Part shown: piece by piece, positions 17,605-27,089 of the stretch
How the letters are laid out: every line of letters begins with the position of its first letter
How positions within the stretch are numbered: the stretch's first letter is position 1
NCBI RefSeq assembly: GCF_017939625.1
Contig: NZ_JAGKTC010000001.1
Coordinates: forward strand, 714,519 to 778,518
DNA: 64,000 bases
Reading direction: 5' to 3'
From: Pseudoxanthomonas helianthi
Lineage (GTDB): Bacteria; Pseudomonadota; Gammaproteobacteria; Xanthomonadales; Xanthomonadaceae
Notes under the pieces: generated by a model
The model's database searches: none
Told to the model about the DNA's origin: nothing
The model's input: the letters and a program-made list of their open reading frames with translations, nothing else
Made by a program: the position numbers and the translations under genes

Positions 17605-19199
17605 GCCTTCGCCTCGACGTCACCCCGGCTCCACTGCCCGTCGATCTGGCGCCAGATGCCGTCGACGTTGCGGTCGCGCAATTCCGGCGGCAGCAACGCA
17701 TCGGGTACCTGGTCGTAGCTGTGCAGCGCGGTAAAGCGGCGGATCGTGCCGGGCATGCCCACGGCCGAAAAACCCGGATGCGTGGTGCTCGGGAACGGAC
17801 CGCCGTGGTTCTGCGCGGGGCTGACCGCGACGCCGGTCGGCATCTTGTTGGCGATCAAGCGGCCCACGCGCGCGCGCATCACCGGCGCCAGCGCCTGCCA
17901 GGCCGCGTCGTCGCTGCCGTCAGGGGCACGGTACAAGGTGCCGGTCAGGTTGCCTTCGAATGCGCCCGCCACGGTCTTGGCCTGCTCGAGGTCGGACACG
18001 CGCACCAGCAGGCTGACCGGACCGAAGGCTTCGGCCTGCAGCGCATGGGCGTTTTCGAGGAAATGACGGCCGGTCACCGCCAGCAACGTCGGCTGGAAGC
18101 GGAACCCGTCCTCCGCACCTCGCTTGCCGCCGGCCAGCACTTCCGCACCGGCGCCGATCAGTCCGGCCACGGCTTCCTGCAAATGCTGCAAGCCGCCTTC
18201 GGACAGCAACACGCCGGCTGCACCCTCGGCGAAATGCCGTTGCGCGGCCGCGACGAAGGCATCGCTGCCGTGGCCGTCGATCGCCACGACCACGCCGGGA
18301 TTGGTGCAGAACTGGCCCGCGCCCATCGTGCACGAGGCGAAGAACTCCTTGGCCAAAGCTTCGGCCTGCGTGGCCAGGATGCCGGGCAGCAGGAACACGG
18401 GATTGATGCTGGACAACTCGCCGTAGAACAGCACGCCCGCCGTGTCCGCGGCCGCTTTCAAGCCGAGGCCGGCGCTGCGGCTGCCGGTGAAGCCGATCGC
18501 GCCAAGGCGCGCATCGGCCGCCAGCTTCAGGCCCAGCTCGCGCGGGAACTGGTACAGCATCTGCACGGACTGCGTCGGCAATCCCGCTTCCTGCAGCGCT
18601 TCATGCGCCAGTTCCGCGAGGCGCTTGCTGGTGCCCGGATGCGAGGGATGCGCCTTGGCGATGACCGGATTGCGCGCGGCGATCGCCGAAGCGAAATCGC
18701 TGCCGGCGATGCCGTTGAAGGCGAACGGGAAGTTGTTCGGCCCGAACACCAGCACCGGTTTGCCCAGCGGTGCGAGGTGCGCGCGCAGGCCGGCCGCGGT
18801 GTCGATCACCGGCACGGTCCAGCTGCGTTCGCGCACCGCCGTGGCCGCCTGCCTCAGCTGCCCGCTGGTGCGCGGGATTTCCGCCGGCAGGAAGCGACCC
18901 TGCGCGGAAAGCCCGGTCTCGCGCTGGGCCAGTTCGGCCAATGCCTGGGCGTTGGCATCGATCCGCGCCGCATAGGCGTCGAGGAACGCGGCGATGCGCT
19001 CGGGTTCGGTCGCGGCGAGGGCTTCGGCCGCGGCGCTGGCCGCGGCCAGCGCCGCTTCGATGTCCGCCGCGCCACTGGTGGGAAATTCCGGACCAAAGGC
19101 TTCGCCCAGCGCCGGATCCACCGCGCGGAAGGTTTTCACGGTTTCCTGGCTCGGTTGCCAGCGACCGGCGATCAACACGGGTTCGATTTGCACGCTCAT
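17601..19199 (-). CDS. Alpha-ketoglutarate semialdehyde dehydrogenase
   Basis: A 532-residue aldehyde dehydrogenase of the long KGSADH subgroup (over 520 residues, as in hydroxyproline and oxidative sugar pathways). The catalytic Glu is in FYGELSSINP and the nucleophile Cys in AGQFCTNPG; the FGPNNFPFAF segment contributes to cofactor binding. It oxidises 2,5-dioxopentanoate to 2-oxoglutarate with NAD(P). It lies directly after the DapA-like deaminase, whose product is its substrate, so it is assigned to hydroxyproline breakdown. The same reaction would finish a pentose oxidation pathway, so it could serve the sugar locus to the left as well. Confidence 0.92.
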   Translation of the reverse strand: MSVQIEPVLIAGRWQPSQETVKTFRAVDPALGEAFGPEFPTSGAADIEAALAAASAAAEALAATEPERIAAFLDAYAARIDANAQALAELAQRETGLSAQGRFLPAEIPRTSGQLRQAATAVRERSWTVPVIDTAAGLRAHLAPLGKPVLVFGPNNFPFAFNGIAGSDFASAIAARNPVIAKAHPSHPGTSKRLAELAHEALQEAGLPTQSVQMLYQFPRELGLKLAADARLGAIGFTGSRSAGLGLKAAADTAGVLFYGELSSINPVFLLPGILATQAEALAKEFFASCTMGAGQFCTNPGVVVAIDGHGSDAFVAAAQRHFAEGAAGVLLSEGGLQHLQEAVAGLIGAGAEVLAGGKRGAEDGFRFQPTLLAVTGRHFLENAHALQAEAFGPVSLLVRVSDLEQAKTVAGAFEGNLTGTLYRAPDGSDDAAWQALAPVMRARVGRLIANKMPTGVAVSPAQNHGGPFPSTTHPGFSAVGMPGTIRRFTALHSYDQVPDALLPPELRDRNVDGIWRQIDGQWSRGDVEAKA

Positions 19200-19293
19200 C
19201 TCGTTTCTCTTCTCGTTGCTTGCGTCCGTACTTCCATCGATTCGCAGGGTCGGCGCCGGCGGCCCGCGACCACTCGCGCGGGCGATCCGGCAC

Positions 19294-20199
19294 TCAGAGC
19301 TTCGGCCGGTTGGCGATGGCGTGGTCGATCACCTTCAATGCGGCTTCGCGCTCGGCGCCGAACACCGGCAGACGCGGCGCGCGCACGCGTTCGTTGCCCA
19401 GGTCGACCTTCGACTGCACCAGCTTGATCAGCTGGACGAACTTGGGCACGGTGTCCAGGCGCAGCAGCGGCAGGAACCAATCGTACAGCGCGCGCGCCGC
19501 GGCGTAACCGCCATCGCGGGCCTGTTCGAACAGCTTCACCGACTCCACCGGATACGCGTTGACCAGGCCGGCGATCCAGCCTTCCGCGCCCATGCACAGG
19601 CCTTCGACGATGGCGTCGTCCATGCCGACCAGCAGCACCAGGCGTTCGCCCAGCACTTCCTTGATCGCGGCGAAGCGGCGCACATCGCCCGAGGACTCCT
19701 TGACCGCCTGCAGGTTGGGGAATTCCGCGGCCAGTTCGGCCATCTGCGCCGGCAGGATGTCGGTCTTGTAGGCGACCGGGTTGTTGTACAGCAGCACCGG
19801 CAGGTCGGTGGCGCCGATCACGGCGCGCGCATGCGCGGCCACCTCGTGCCAGTCGGTCGAGTACACGTACACCGGCAGCACCATCAGGCCGCGCGCGCCC
19901 ACCGACTTCACCGCCCGGGCCAGGCGCACTGCTTCGTCGGTCGACAGCGAGGCGATGCCGGGAACCACCGGCACCTGGTCGCCGACGGCTTCCACCAGCG
20001 TCTTGACGATCGCGACCTTCTCGTCGAAGGCCAGCGTGGCCGCTTCGCCGAGCGAGCCGAGCGGAACGATGCCGGTGCAACCGGCTTCGACCAGTATGCG
20101 GGCATGGCGGGCCAGGAAGGCGTGGTCGACGTTGCCGTCTTCGCTGAACGGCGTGGTGATGGCGGGCAGGACGCCCTTCCAGAAGGAAGCATTGCTCAT
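19294..20199 (-). CDS. DapA-family pyrroline-4-hydroxy-2-carboxylate deaminase
   Basis: A 301-residue TIM-barrel lyase of the DHDPS/NAL superfamily. The Schiff-base Lys is in LQAVKESSGD and the proton-relay Tyr in LLYNNPVAYK; GSLGEAATL replaces the GTTGE loop of true DapA. In hydroxyproline degradation this family converts delta-1-pyrroline-4-hydroxy-2-carboxylate to 2,5-dioxopentanoate and ammonia. The ATG overlaps the stop of the upstream oxidoreductase (ATGA), so the two are translationally coupled. Position between the dehydrogenase subunits and KGSADH matches known lhp/hyp clusters. Confidence 0.9.
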   Translation of the reverse strand: MSNASFWKGVLPAITTPFSEDGNVDHAFLARHARILVEAGCTGIVPLGSLGEAATLAFDEKVAIVKTLVEAVGDQVPVVPGIASLSTDEAVRLARAVKSVGARGLMVLPVYVYSTDWHEVAAHARAVIGATDLPVLLYNNPVAYKTDILPAQMAELAAEFPNLQAVKESSGDVRRFAAIKEVLGERLVLLVGMDDAIVEGLCMGAEGWIAGLVNAYPVESVKLFEQARDGGYAAARALYDWFLPLLRLDTVPKFVQLIKLVQSKVDLGNERVRAPRLPVFGAEREAALKVIDHAIANRPKL

Positions 20200-21503
20200 G
20201 GGGTTGCACCTTGGGAGTGGTTGGAAAAGGATTCGGCCAGCGTCGCCAGGCGCGCCGGGAACAACGGGGGACGACGACCGGCGCCGGGACTTTCGACGCA
20301 GGCAGGATCGAGTTCCGCCAGCGCGGCTCCGCAGATGCGGCCTTGACAGGCGCCCATGCCGCAGCGGGTGGCCAGGCGTGCATCGCGGGCGCTGGCGAAG
20401 CCCTGCAATTGCCGCAGGGTGACGTCTTCGCAGCGACAGACCACCGTGTCGGCGTCGGCCAGGCTGCGAATACGCGGATCGAGCACGAAGCTGCGCGCCA
20501 GCAACCCGGCGAACGCGCGAGCATGCCGGCGTTTGCGCTGCACGGCGCGGGCCGGACCGGAATGGCCGGCGGCAAGGTGTCCGGCGATCGCGCCTTCGAC
20601 CTGGGCGCAGTCGCGGCCACCGATGCCCAATGCTTCGCCGGCGGCGAATACGTGCTCGACGCTGGTCCGCAATTCGGCGTCCACGGCGACGGCCGGATGC
20701 GCACCCGCAAGCTCCAGGCGGCAACCGAGCGACTCGGCCAGTTCGGTATTCGGCACCAATCCGTAGCCGACGGCGAGATGGTCGCAGGCGATGCGTTCGC
20801 GACCGCGCGGGCCATCGATCTCTACCTCGCGCAGGCGCGCATCGCCGTGCGCGGCCACCACCACGCTTCCGCCGCGATACGGGATGCCGGCGAGTTGCAG
20901 TTTCATGCCCAGCGCCTGCGCCGCCTTGCCCGGCCAGCGCGGCAAACGCAGGGCAAAACCGCGCACGGCCGCGGATGAAGCCTGTTCATGAATGCCCAGC
21001 ACCTGCGCGCCATGACGTTTCAGGGTGAGCGCCGCTGCCAGCAGCAGCGGACCGCTGCCTGCGACGACCGCGCGCTTGCCGATCATCGGCCAACCCTGCT
21101 TGACCAGTGCCTGCGCGCCACCGGCGCCAGTAACACCAGGCAAGGTCCAACCGGGGAACGGCAGCAGCAACTCGCGCGCGCCCGTGGCCAGCACCAACGC
21201 GCGGTAATGCAATCGCAAGGTGCCTTGCGCGGTTTCCGCCAGCAGGCATTCGGGTCCGGCCTGCACCACCTGCGCCTGCGCGATCCACTCGACGCCGTGT
21301 TGCGAAATCGTCGCCAGTACGCCGACTGCCGGCGATGGCTGCGGCGCGGCGACATCGTGGCGCCACACCTGCCCGCCCGGCCGCGGCTGCGCATCGATCA
21401 GGCCGACGCGTACGCCATGCGAAGCGGCCGCGGCGGCGGCATTCAATCCGGCCGGGCCGGCGCCGACCACCAGCACGTCGAAGTGGCGGACCGATTCAGT
21501 CAT
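20196..21503 (-). CDS. D-hydroxyproline dehydrogenase, FAD/NAD-type subunit with BFD-like iron-sulfur tail
   Basis: A 435-residue flavoprotein. The N-terminal FAD motif is VVGAGPAGLNAAAAAASHG; a second dinucleotide-fold segment (VVAGSGPLLLAAALTL) lies midway. The C-terminal part has a bacterioferritin-associated-ferredoxin-type cluster motif VCRCEDVT...RCGMGACQGRIC. Such subunits partner a small [2Fe-2S] protein and a DAO-type subunit in heteromeric D-hydroxyproline dehydrogenase (LhpBEF type) and in related sarcosine or opine oxidases. It overlaps both neighbours, which encode those partners. It would pass electrons from cis-4-hydroxy-D-proline oxidation towards the respiratory chain. Confidence 0.88.
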   Translation of the reverse strand: MTESVRHFDVLVVGAGPAGLNAAAAAASHGVRVGLIDAQPRPGGQVWRHDVAAPQPSPAVGVLATISQHGVEWIAQAQVVQAGPECLLAETAQGTLRLHYRALVLATGARELLLPFPGWTLPGVTGAGGAQALVKQGWPMIGKRAVVAGSGPLLLAAALTLKRHGAQVLGIHEQASSAAVRGFALRLPRWPGKAAQALGMKLQLAGIPYRGGSVVVAAHGDARLREVEIDGPRGRERIACDHLAVGYGLVPNTELAESLGCRLELAGAHPAVAVDAELRTSVEHVFAAGEALGIGGRDCAQVEGAIAGHLAAGHSGPARAVQRKRRHARAFAGLLARSFVLDPRIRSLADADTVVCRCEDVTLRQLQGFASARDARLATRCGMGACQGRICGAALAELDPACVESPGAGRRPPLFPARLATLAESFSNHSQGATP

Positions 21504-21741
21504 CCGTACGCACCTCCATGCCGTCCCGCACGGGCGTCATGCACGCGCGCATCTGGGCCACGCCATCGATGCGGACCCGGCATTCGAAACACACGCCCAT
21601 GCCGCATAGCGGCTCGCGCGGCATGCCGTTGCGCGAGCGACGGAACGGACGACCCAGCACGGCGATCGCGGCGGCCACGCTGGCATCGGCCGGCACTTCC
21701 ACCAGCTGCACATCGACGGTCAGGCGCACGATGTCACTCAT
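21496..21741 (-). CDS. Small [2Fe-2S] ferredoxin-like subunit of D-hydroxyproline dehydrogenase
   Basis: An 81-residue protein with the plant-ferredoxin-like cluster motif LCGMGVCFEC and a fourth Cys in MRACMTP. It belongs to the (2Fe-2S)-binding fold also found in SoxA/HcnA-like small subunits. It overlaps the flavoprotein gene downstream by 8 bases and the DAO-type gene upstream by 4, so equal synthesis of the three parts is expected. It is likely the electron-transfer subunit of the complex. Confidence 0.9.
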   Translation of the reverse strand: MSDIVRLTVDVQLVEVPADASVAAAIAVLGRPFRRSRNGMPREPLCGMGVCFECRVRIDGVAQMRACMTPVRDGMEVRTDD

Positions 21742-22853
21742 GCGGCCACCCCCGCGCTGGCCTGGATGCGGGAAGGCGAATAGGGCGACAGGTCCAGTGC
21801 CGGCTGGCGACCAACCAGCAGGTCGACCAGCAAACGCGCACTGCCCAGCGCGGTGGTCACGCCCAGGCCTTCATGGCCACCGGCAACATAGACGCCGTCG
21901 CGGCCCGGCACCGCACCCAGATAAGGACGACCGTCCGGCGTGGCCGGACGGAATCCGGTCCAGACGCGGATCGCTTGCAAGGCCGCGAGCCCCGGCAGGT
22001 ATTCGAACGCGCGTTGCAGCATCTGTTGCAGCAACGGCAGCGACACCTCGCGGTCGGTGCTGCCGAATTCGCGCGACGAGCCGATCAGGATTTGCCCGGT
22101 CGGGCGCGGCTGCACATTGAAGGCAACGCTGCTCTCCGCCTGGCCGTGCGCGGAAGTAGCGTAGTCCAGCGCCAGCAGTTGGTGGCGTACCAGGCCCGGG
22201 TAGCGATCGGTGATCGCCAGTTGTCCCTTGCGCGGGCGCAACGGAAGCTCCGGCAACAGTTCGGGCAAGGCACAACCGCTGGCCACCAGCACGCGACCTG
22301 CGAGGCGCTGTCCATCCTCCAGCGTCACGCCGTTGTCTTCCAGAACACGGACCCGCCCGGCATGGAAGCGTGCGCCGCGATCCACGGCTTCCCGGACCAG
22401 ATGCCGCGCCACGTTCGGCGGATACACCACCGCTTCGCGGGCCACGCGCATTCCCCCGGCCAGGCCCGGCGCCAGCGCCGGTTCGGCGCGATAGAGCGCG
22501 CCCGCATCCAGTTTCTCGGCATGCACGCCTGCGGCGGCCAGTCGTCCTATCTTCGCGTCGACGGAATCCAGCTCGGCTTGCTCGCGCGCCACCCACAGGG
22601 TGCCGCAGCGGCTGAATTCGGCTTCCGGCAATTCCGCGAAACGTTCCCACAGCCGCAGCGAGTACGCCGACAGCGCCAATTCTGCCGGGTCGTCGTCCAT
22701 CGCCACCAGATGGCCCATGGCCGCGGCGGTCGACGCGCCACCGACAGGCCCGGGTTCGACCATCGCCACGCGCAGCCCTTCGGCCGCGGTTGCCTCGGCG
22801 CATGCCGCGCCGACGATGCCGGCGCCGATCACGATGAGGTCGTAAGTACTCAC
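21738..22853 (-). CDS. lhpB: D-hydroxyproline dehydrogenase, DAO-type FAD catalytic subunit
   Basis: A 371-residue DadA/D-amino-acid-oxidase-fold flavoprotein with FAD motif [20 protein letters not shown] near the N terminus and the C-terminal [15 protein letters not shown] that closes the flavin site. It oxidises cis-4-hydroxy-D-proline to pyrroline-4-hydroxy-2-carboxylate. The start is GTG at 22853, overlapping the epimerase stop as GTGA; the long upstream frame lies inside the epimerase gene. The neighbours supply its substrate (epimerase) and electron partners. Confidence 0.9.
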   Translation of the reverse strand: MSTYDLIVIGAGIVGAACAEATAAEGLRVAMVEPGPVGGASTAAAMGHLVAMDDDPAELALSAYSLRLWERFAELPEAEFSRCGTLWVAREQAELDSVDAKIGRLAAAGVHAEKLDAGALYRAEPALAPGLAGGMRVAREAVVYPPNVARHLVREAVDRGARFHAGRVRVLEDNGVTLEDGQRLAGRVLVASGCALPELLPELPLRPRKGQLAITDRYPGLVRHQLLALDYATSAHGQAESSVAFNVQPRPTGQILIGSSREFGSTDREVSLPLLQQMLQRAFEYLPGLAALQAIRVWTGFRPATPDGRPYLGAVPGRDGVYVAGGHEGLGVTTALGSARLLVDLLVGRQPALDLSPYSPSRIQASAGVAA

Positions 22854-23806
22854 GTTCCCGCGGGCGGCGTGGTGCCGATGCCCCATGCGAACGGATCGAC
22901 CGGATCGATCAGCAGTTGCGAGCGCGCGGTGACGTGGGCTTCGCCGGTAATCCGCGGCAGGATGCCTTTGGCGCCGTTGCGGTACGCGCCTTCGAAAACA
23001 CTGCCCAGCACGCCTTGCTGCACCCAGCGTTCGCCTTCGGCCAGCTTGCCGTCCGCCGCCAGGCAGGCCAGCTTGGCGCTGGTTCCGGTTCCACACGGAG
23101 AACGGTCGTAGGCCAAGCCGGGGCACAGCACGAAATTGCGGGCCTGCCCGCTTCCGTCGGGCGCGGGTCCGTTGACCTCGATGTGGTCGATTTCGCCGCC
23201 TTCCGCGCCGGTGATTCCCGCGGCTTCCAGACCCTGGCGGATCGCTTCGGTATAGGCGGTCAGTTCGCGCTGGTGTTCCAGATCGATCGGGCACGGGGCT
23301 TGCGCGGTGATGTAGAACCAGTTGCCGCCCCAGGCCACGTCGCCGCGGACGACCCCGTGGCCTTGCACCTGCACTTCGACACCGGTGGCGTGGCGATAGG
23401 ACTCGACGTTGTCCACCGACACGCGGCCATCGGCGTGCAATTCGACACCGACCATACCGACCGGGGTCTCGATCAGGTGCCGGCCGGGCTGCAGCCGGCC
23501 CAGGTGGGCGAGCGTGCGCACCACGCCGATCGTGCCATGGCCGCACATGCCCAGGTAACCGACGTTGTTGAAGAAGATCACCCCGGTACAGGCGGCGGGC
23601 TCCACCGGCGGCAACAGCAAGGCACCGACCATGGTGTCCGAACCGCGCGGTTCGCAGGCGATGGCGCTGCGCCAGTGGTCGAATTCGTGGCGGAAGCGCT
23701 GCAGGCGCGCGGCCAGGCTGCCGCCGCCCAGGTCAGGGAAGCCGGACAGGACCACGCGGGTCGGTTCGCCGGCGGTATGGGAATCAATGACTTCGATGGT
23801 ATGCAT
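22850..23806 (-). CDS. 4-hydroxyproline 2-epimerase
   Basis: A 318-residue proline racemase-family enzyme. The two catalytic cysteines are present: Cys88 in MCGHGTIG and Cys238 in SPCGTGTSA. The second Cys separates true epimerases from the dehydratase branch, which has Thr there. It converts trans-4-hydroxy-L-proline to cis-4-hydroxy-D-proline, the entry step of the pathway. ATG at 23806 gives the standard beginning [17 protein letters not shown]. It is the first gene of the leftward operon and is divergent from the AraC-type regulator. Confidence 0.95.
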   Translation of the reverse strand: MHTIEVIDSHTAGEPTRVVLSGFPDLGGGSLAARLQRFRHEFDHWRSAIACEPRGSDTMVGALLLPPVEPAACTGVIFFNNVGYLGMCGHGTIGVVRTLAHLGRLQPGRHLIETPVGMVGVELHADGRVSVDNVESYRHATGVEVQVQGHGVVRGDVAWGGNWFYITAQAPCPIDLEHQRELTAYTEAIRQGLEAAGITGAEGGEIDHIEVNGPAPDGSGQARNFVLCPGLAYDRSPCGTGTSAKLACLAADGKLAEGERWVQQGVLGSVFEGAYRNGAKGILPRITGEAHVTARSQLLIDPVDPFAWGIGTTPPAGT

Positions 23807-23873
23807 GACGGAAGGAATCTTTCCACCGGCCGGCCACAGCGAATAGCAACCAATAGTCCTTCCGGATGCCGAA

Positions 23874-23894
23874 CTTCGCACAACTCGGGCGAAG
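23874..23894. promoter_or_regulatory. Inverted repeat CTTCGC-N9-GCGAAG in the hydroxyproline divergent promoter
   Basis: Two perfect 6-base arms separated by 9 bases lie in the 162-base gap between the epimerase gene and the AraC-type regulator. Position and symmetry make it a candidate control site for the operon; whether the AraC-type protein binds it is not shown by sequence. Confidence 0.35.
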
Positions 23895-23968
23895 ATGCTG
23901 TGCCTTTTCGGGTAGCATCATTGCCATCGTCCCCTTGAAGGACATTCGTTTTTTCCGAGGTCCCTGCA

Positions 23969-24685
23969 ATGGACATCATCCTGCCGGCCCTTGAAATCCA
24001 GGCGCTGTTCGATACCGTTCCGGATGCGGTTTTTTTCATAAAGGACTGCGAGGGACGCTACACGCACTGCAATCTCACCCTGGTGCGGCGCCTGGGGCGG
24101 AAGGAACGCGACGAGGTGATCGGCAGGACGGTCTCGGAATTGTTCCCGGTGCTCCTCGGCGGAACCTACCAGGCGCAGGATCGCCGCGTGCTGGCCGGCG
24201 AGTTGATCGACAACGTGCTCGAGATCCACCTCTATCCGAACCAGTTGCCGGGCTGGTGCCTGACCGTCAAGCGTCCGTTGCGCAACGACGGGCGGATCAG
24301 CGGCCTGATCGGGATTTCCCGCGACCTGGGCCAGCCGGACAACCGCCATTCCGCGTACAAGCGCGTGCAGCGGGTGGTCGATTACATGCAGGAGCACTTC
24401 GGCGAAACCCTGCGCGTGCAGATGCTCGCCGAACTCGCGGGTCTTTCCGTGGCGCAGCTGGAGCGGCACTTCCGCCGCGTGTTCCAGATCACGCCGCAGC
24501 AACTGCTGACCAAGCTGCGGATCGAGGCAGCGATGCGCTTGCTGCAAGGCAACAACACGATCGCCAACATCGGGCAGAGCTGCGGCTTCGCCGACCAGAG
24601 CGCGTTCTCGCGCCAGTTCAAGGCGACCGTCGGCATCAGTCCGCGCGATTACCGCGCGCTACAAGCCTCGAGCCCGCAGTCCTGA
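23969..24685 (+). CDS. PAS-AraC transcriptional regulator of the hydroxyproline operon (probable)
   Basis: A 238-residue regulator with a PAS-like sensor domain (about residues 8-115; FDTVPDAVFFIKDCEGRYTHCN) joined to an AraC/XylS DNA-binding domain (about 135-235; GFADQSAFSRQFKATVGISP). It is transcribed away from the epimerase operon, the usual arrangement for an activator of a divergent operon. The PAS part could bind hydroxyproline or a pathway intermediate; that is inferred from context. An FNR box for hemN lies 52 bases after its stop. Confidence 0.87.
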   Translation: MDIILPALEIQALFDTVPDAVFFIKDCEGRYTHCNLTLVRRLGRKERDEVIGRTVSELFPVLLGGTYQAQDRRVLAGELIDNVLEIHLYPNQLPGWCLTVKRPLRNDGRISGLIGISRDLGQPDNRHSAYKRVQRVVDYMQEHFGETLRVQMLAELAGLSVAQLERHFRRVFQITPQQLLTKLRIEAAMRLLQGNNTIANIGQSCGFADQSAFSRQFKATVGISPRDYRALQASSPQS

Positions 24686-24737
24686 CGCATCGTGCATGCG
24701 GCGCGCTACCGCCCGGGATGAAGGCCGCCGGCGCGTT

Positions 24738-24751
24738 TTGACCCAGATCAA
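24738..24751. promoter_or_regulatory. FNR/ANR box upstream of hemN
   Basis: TTGACCCAGATCAA matches the FNR/ANR consensus TTGAT-N4-ATCAA with one change in the left half. It is centred about 41 bases before the hemN ATG, so hemN and the fnr gene behind it are probably induced under low oxygen. Confidence 0.8.
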
Positions 24752-24785
24752 GGCAGGAACGCTCAGGCGCGACTAGCTTGGCAGC

Positions 24786-26180
24786 ATGGGCACATTGACC
24801 TTCGATCCCGATCTGCTGCGCCGCTACGACCGGCCGGGGCCGCGTTACACGTCGTATCCGACTGCGCCGCAGTTCCACCCCGGTTTCGGCGAAGCCGAGC
24901 TGCGCGATGCGGCCGCGGCGAGCAATGGCGACCCGATCCCGCGGCGCCTGTCGTTGTACGTGCATGTGCCGTTCTGCGAAAGCCCGTGCTTCTACTGCGG
25001 CTGCAACCGCATCATCACCCGCGACAAGGCGCGCGGCGAGGCCTACCTGGCGCGGCTGTACCGCGAGATCGCGTTGACGGCCGAGCTGTTCGATCGCGAC
25101 CGCGAGGTGGTGCAACTGCACTTCGGCGGCGGCACGCCGAACTTCCTGGCGCCGGCGCAGCTGGGCGAGGCCATGGACGTGCTGCGTCGTCATTTTCACT
25201 TCTCGGATTCGGCCGAACGCGACATCTCCATCGAGCTGGATCCGCGTTTCGTTTCGCCCGAAGACATCGCCCAATTGGCGCGCGTAGGCTTCAACCGCGC
25301 CAGTTTTGGCGTGCAGGATTTCGACCCGGCGGTACAAGCGGCAGTGAACCGCGTGCAGAGCGTGGAAGAAACCCGCGCGGTGATCGATGCATGTCGGGCC
25401 AGCGGATTCCGCTCGGTCAACATCGACCTGATCTACGGGTTGCCAAAGCAACGCATGGAAGGTTTTTCCGCCACCCTCGACACGGTGGCGGCGATGCGCC
25501 CCGACCGCATCGCGGTGTACGGCTACGCGCACCTGCCGCACCTGTTCAAGCCGCAGCGGCAGATCGACGCGACCGACCTGCCGGACGCGGAAACCCGGCT
25601 GACCCTGCTGCAATTGGCCATATCGAAGCTCACGGACGCCGGCTACGTCTACATCGGCATGGACCATTTCGCGCTGCCCGACGACGACCTGGCCATGGCC
25701 CAGGCGCGCGGCGGCCTGCACCGCAATTTCATGGGTTACACCACGCACGCGGACAGCGACCTGGTCGGACTGGGGGTCAGCGCGATCAGCCATATCGGGG
25801 CCAGTTTCAGCCAGAACCCGCGCGACCTGCCCAGCTGGCAGGCTGCACTGGACGAGGGCCGGCTGCCGGTGTTCCGCGGCATGCGCCTGGACGAGGACGA
25901 CCAGATGCGCGCCGACCTGATCCAGGCCCTGATGTGCCAGGGCGAGATTCCGGTGCGGATGCTGGAGCGCCGCTACGCGATTTCCTTCGCCGACTACTTC
26001 GCCGAGTCGCTGCAGCGGCTGGAACCGCTGCTGCGCGACGGCCTGGTGGGGATCGGCTCCGAACGCATCACGGTGACCTCGCGCGGGCGCCTGCTGTTGC
26101 GTAACATCGCGATGTGTTTCGACCGCTACCTCGACCAGCCCGCCACCACGCTCGCACCGCGGTTTTCCCGCGCGGTCTGA
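24786..26180 (+). CDS. hemN: Oxygen-independent coproporphyrinogen III dehydrogenase
   Basis: A 464-residue radical-SAM enzyme. The cluster motif C-x3-C-x2-C is Cys64, Cys68 and Cys71 in FCESPCFYCGCN, and FGGGTPN is the SAM-binding glycine motif; the C-terminal HemN domain is complete. It decarboxylates coproporphyrinogen III without oxygen, providing heme for the haem-rich respiratory enzymes encoded to the right. The extra Cys73 after the motif is usual for HemN. It is 7 bases before the fnr start, so they form one operon. Confidence 0.96.
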   Translation: MGTLTFDPDLLRRYDRPGPRYTSYPTAPQFHPGFGEAELRDAAAASNGDPIPRRLSLYVHVPFCESPCFYCGCNRIITRDKARGEAYLARLYREIALTAELFDRDREVVQLHFGGGTPNFLAPAQLGEAMDVLRRHFHFSDSAERDISIELDPRFVSPEDIAQLARVGFNRASFGVQDFDPAVQAAVNRVQSVEETRAVIDACRASGFRSVNIDLIYGLPKQRMEGFSATLDTVAAMRPDRIAVYGYAHLPHLFKPQRQIDATDLPDAETRLTLLQLAISKLTDAGYVYIGMDHFALPDDDLAMAQARGGLHRNFMGYTTHADSDLVGLGVSAISHIGASFSQNPRDLPSWQAALDEGRLPVFRGMRLDEDDQMRADLIQALMCQGEIPVRMLERRYAISFADYFAESLQRLEPLLRDGLVGIGSERITVTSRGRLLLRNIAMCFDRYLDQPATTLAPRFSRAV

Positions 26181-26187
26181 ACCGCGC

Positions 26188-26952
26188 ATGGAGTCTTCCG
26201 TGAGCCTGGCGGCGTTCCCGCGCCTCGACGTCCGCACCATGGCGGACGATGGCGACGCGTTGCGCTTCTGTTCCACCTGCGCGTTCTCGCAAGCCTGCCT
26301 GGACCAGGGCATGGACAAGTCCGCGCTGCTCGACCTGCACGTGCTGGTCGAACACGTCGGGCCATTCCATGCCGGCGAGCACATTTTCCGCGAAGGCGAT
26401 CCGTTCGAAGCCATCGCCGCGGTGCGCGCCGGCACGGTCAAGACCTACGTGATCGACCAGGATGGCCGCGAACACGTGCTGGGCTTCCACCTGCCCGGCG
26501 AGGTGATCGGCCTCAACGCCATCGATGGCGACCACTATCCGTGCAATGCGGTCGCGCTGGACACCGTGATGCTGTGCCGGTTCTCGTTCCCGAAGATCGC
26601 GGTGCTGGCGGCGCGGCTGCCGGGCCTGCAGCGGCAGCTGTTCCGCCTGCTCAGCCGCGACATCGGCCGTGCGGCGCTGCTGGCCGGCGACTGGAGCGCG
26701 GACCAACGCATGGCGGCCTTCATCGTCGGCCTGTCGCGGCGGTTGGCGGCGCGCGGTTTTTCGCCCAACCGCTTCCAGCTGACCATGGCCCGCACCGACA
26801 TCGCCAACTACCTGCGCCTGGCGCCGGAAACGGTGAGCCGCGTACTCAAGCGTTTCCAGCAGGAGGGGCTGCTGGCGGTCGACCGGCGCGAGCTGGAGCT
26901 GACCGGCCGCGACGTGCTCGAGAAGCTCGCCGGCCCGGTGCTGCGCGACTGA
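26188..26952 (+). CDS. fnr: FNR-type oxygen-sensing regulator (first copy)
   Basis: A 254-residue CRP/FNR regulator. It has the [4Fe-4S] ligands in the order Cys28, Cys31, Cys37 and Cys119, matching E. coli FNR spacing, so it should sense oxygen directly. The nucleotide-binding-like fold (LGFHLPGEVIGLNAIDGD) precedes the winged helix (ARTDIANYLRLAPETVSRVLK), whose ETVSR recognition helix fits TTGAT half sites. It is co-transcribed with hemN and faces the norB FNR box. Its close position to the denitrification genes suggests it controls them. The sequence differs clearly from the second copy at 46523-47284. Confidence 0.92.
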   Translation: MESSVSLAAFPRLDVRTMADDGDALRFCSTCAFSQACLDQGMDKSALLDLHVLVEHVGPFHAGEHIFREGDPFEAIAAVRAGTVKTYVIDQDGREHVLGFHLPGEVIGLNAIDGDHYPCNAVALDTVMLCRFSFPKIAVLAARLPGLQRQLFRLLSRDIGRAALLAGDWSADQRMAAFIVGLSRRLAARGFSPNRFQLTMARTDIANYLRLAPETVSRVLKRFQQEGLLAVDRRELELTGRDVLEKLAGPVLRD

Positions 26953-27019
26953 AGCGCATCGCGCCTCCATGCCGTCGCCGTTGCACGCGGCGATCGCCTC
27001 TCGCCCGAACCGCGCGCAT

Positions 27020-27033
27020 TTGATCCAGATCAT
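27020..27033. promoter_or_regulatory. FNR/ANR box upstream of norB
   Basis: TTGATCCAGATCAT matches the FNR/ANR consensus except for the last base. It is centred about 63 bases before the norB ATG, consistent with activation of the nor operon under low oxygen or NO. Confidence 0.85.
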
Positions 27034-27089
27034 GGCGGGGCACGATCCCCACGGCCAATGATGTGCGCGATCAAACAAAGGAGAGGCGC

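Noticed and set aside
22850-23806. trans-3-hydroxyproline dehydratase as an alternative for the epimerase
   Set aside because: Both catalytic cysteines (88 and 238) are present; the dehydratase branch lacks the second one.
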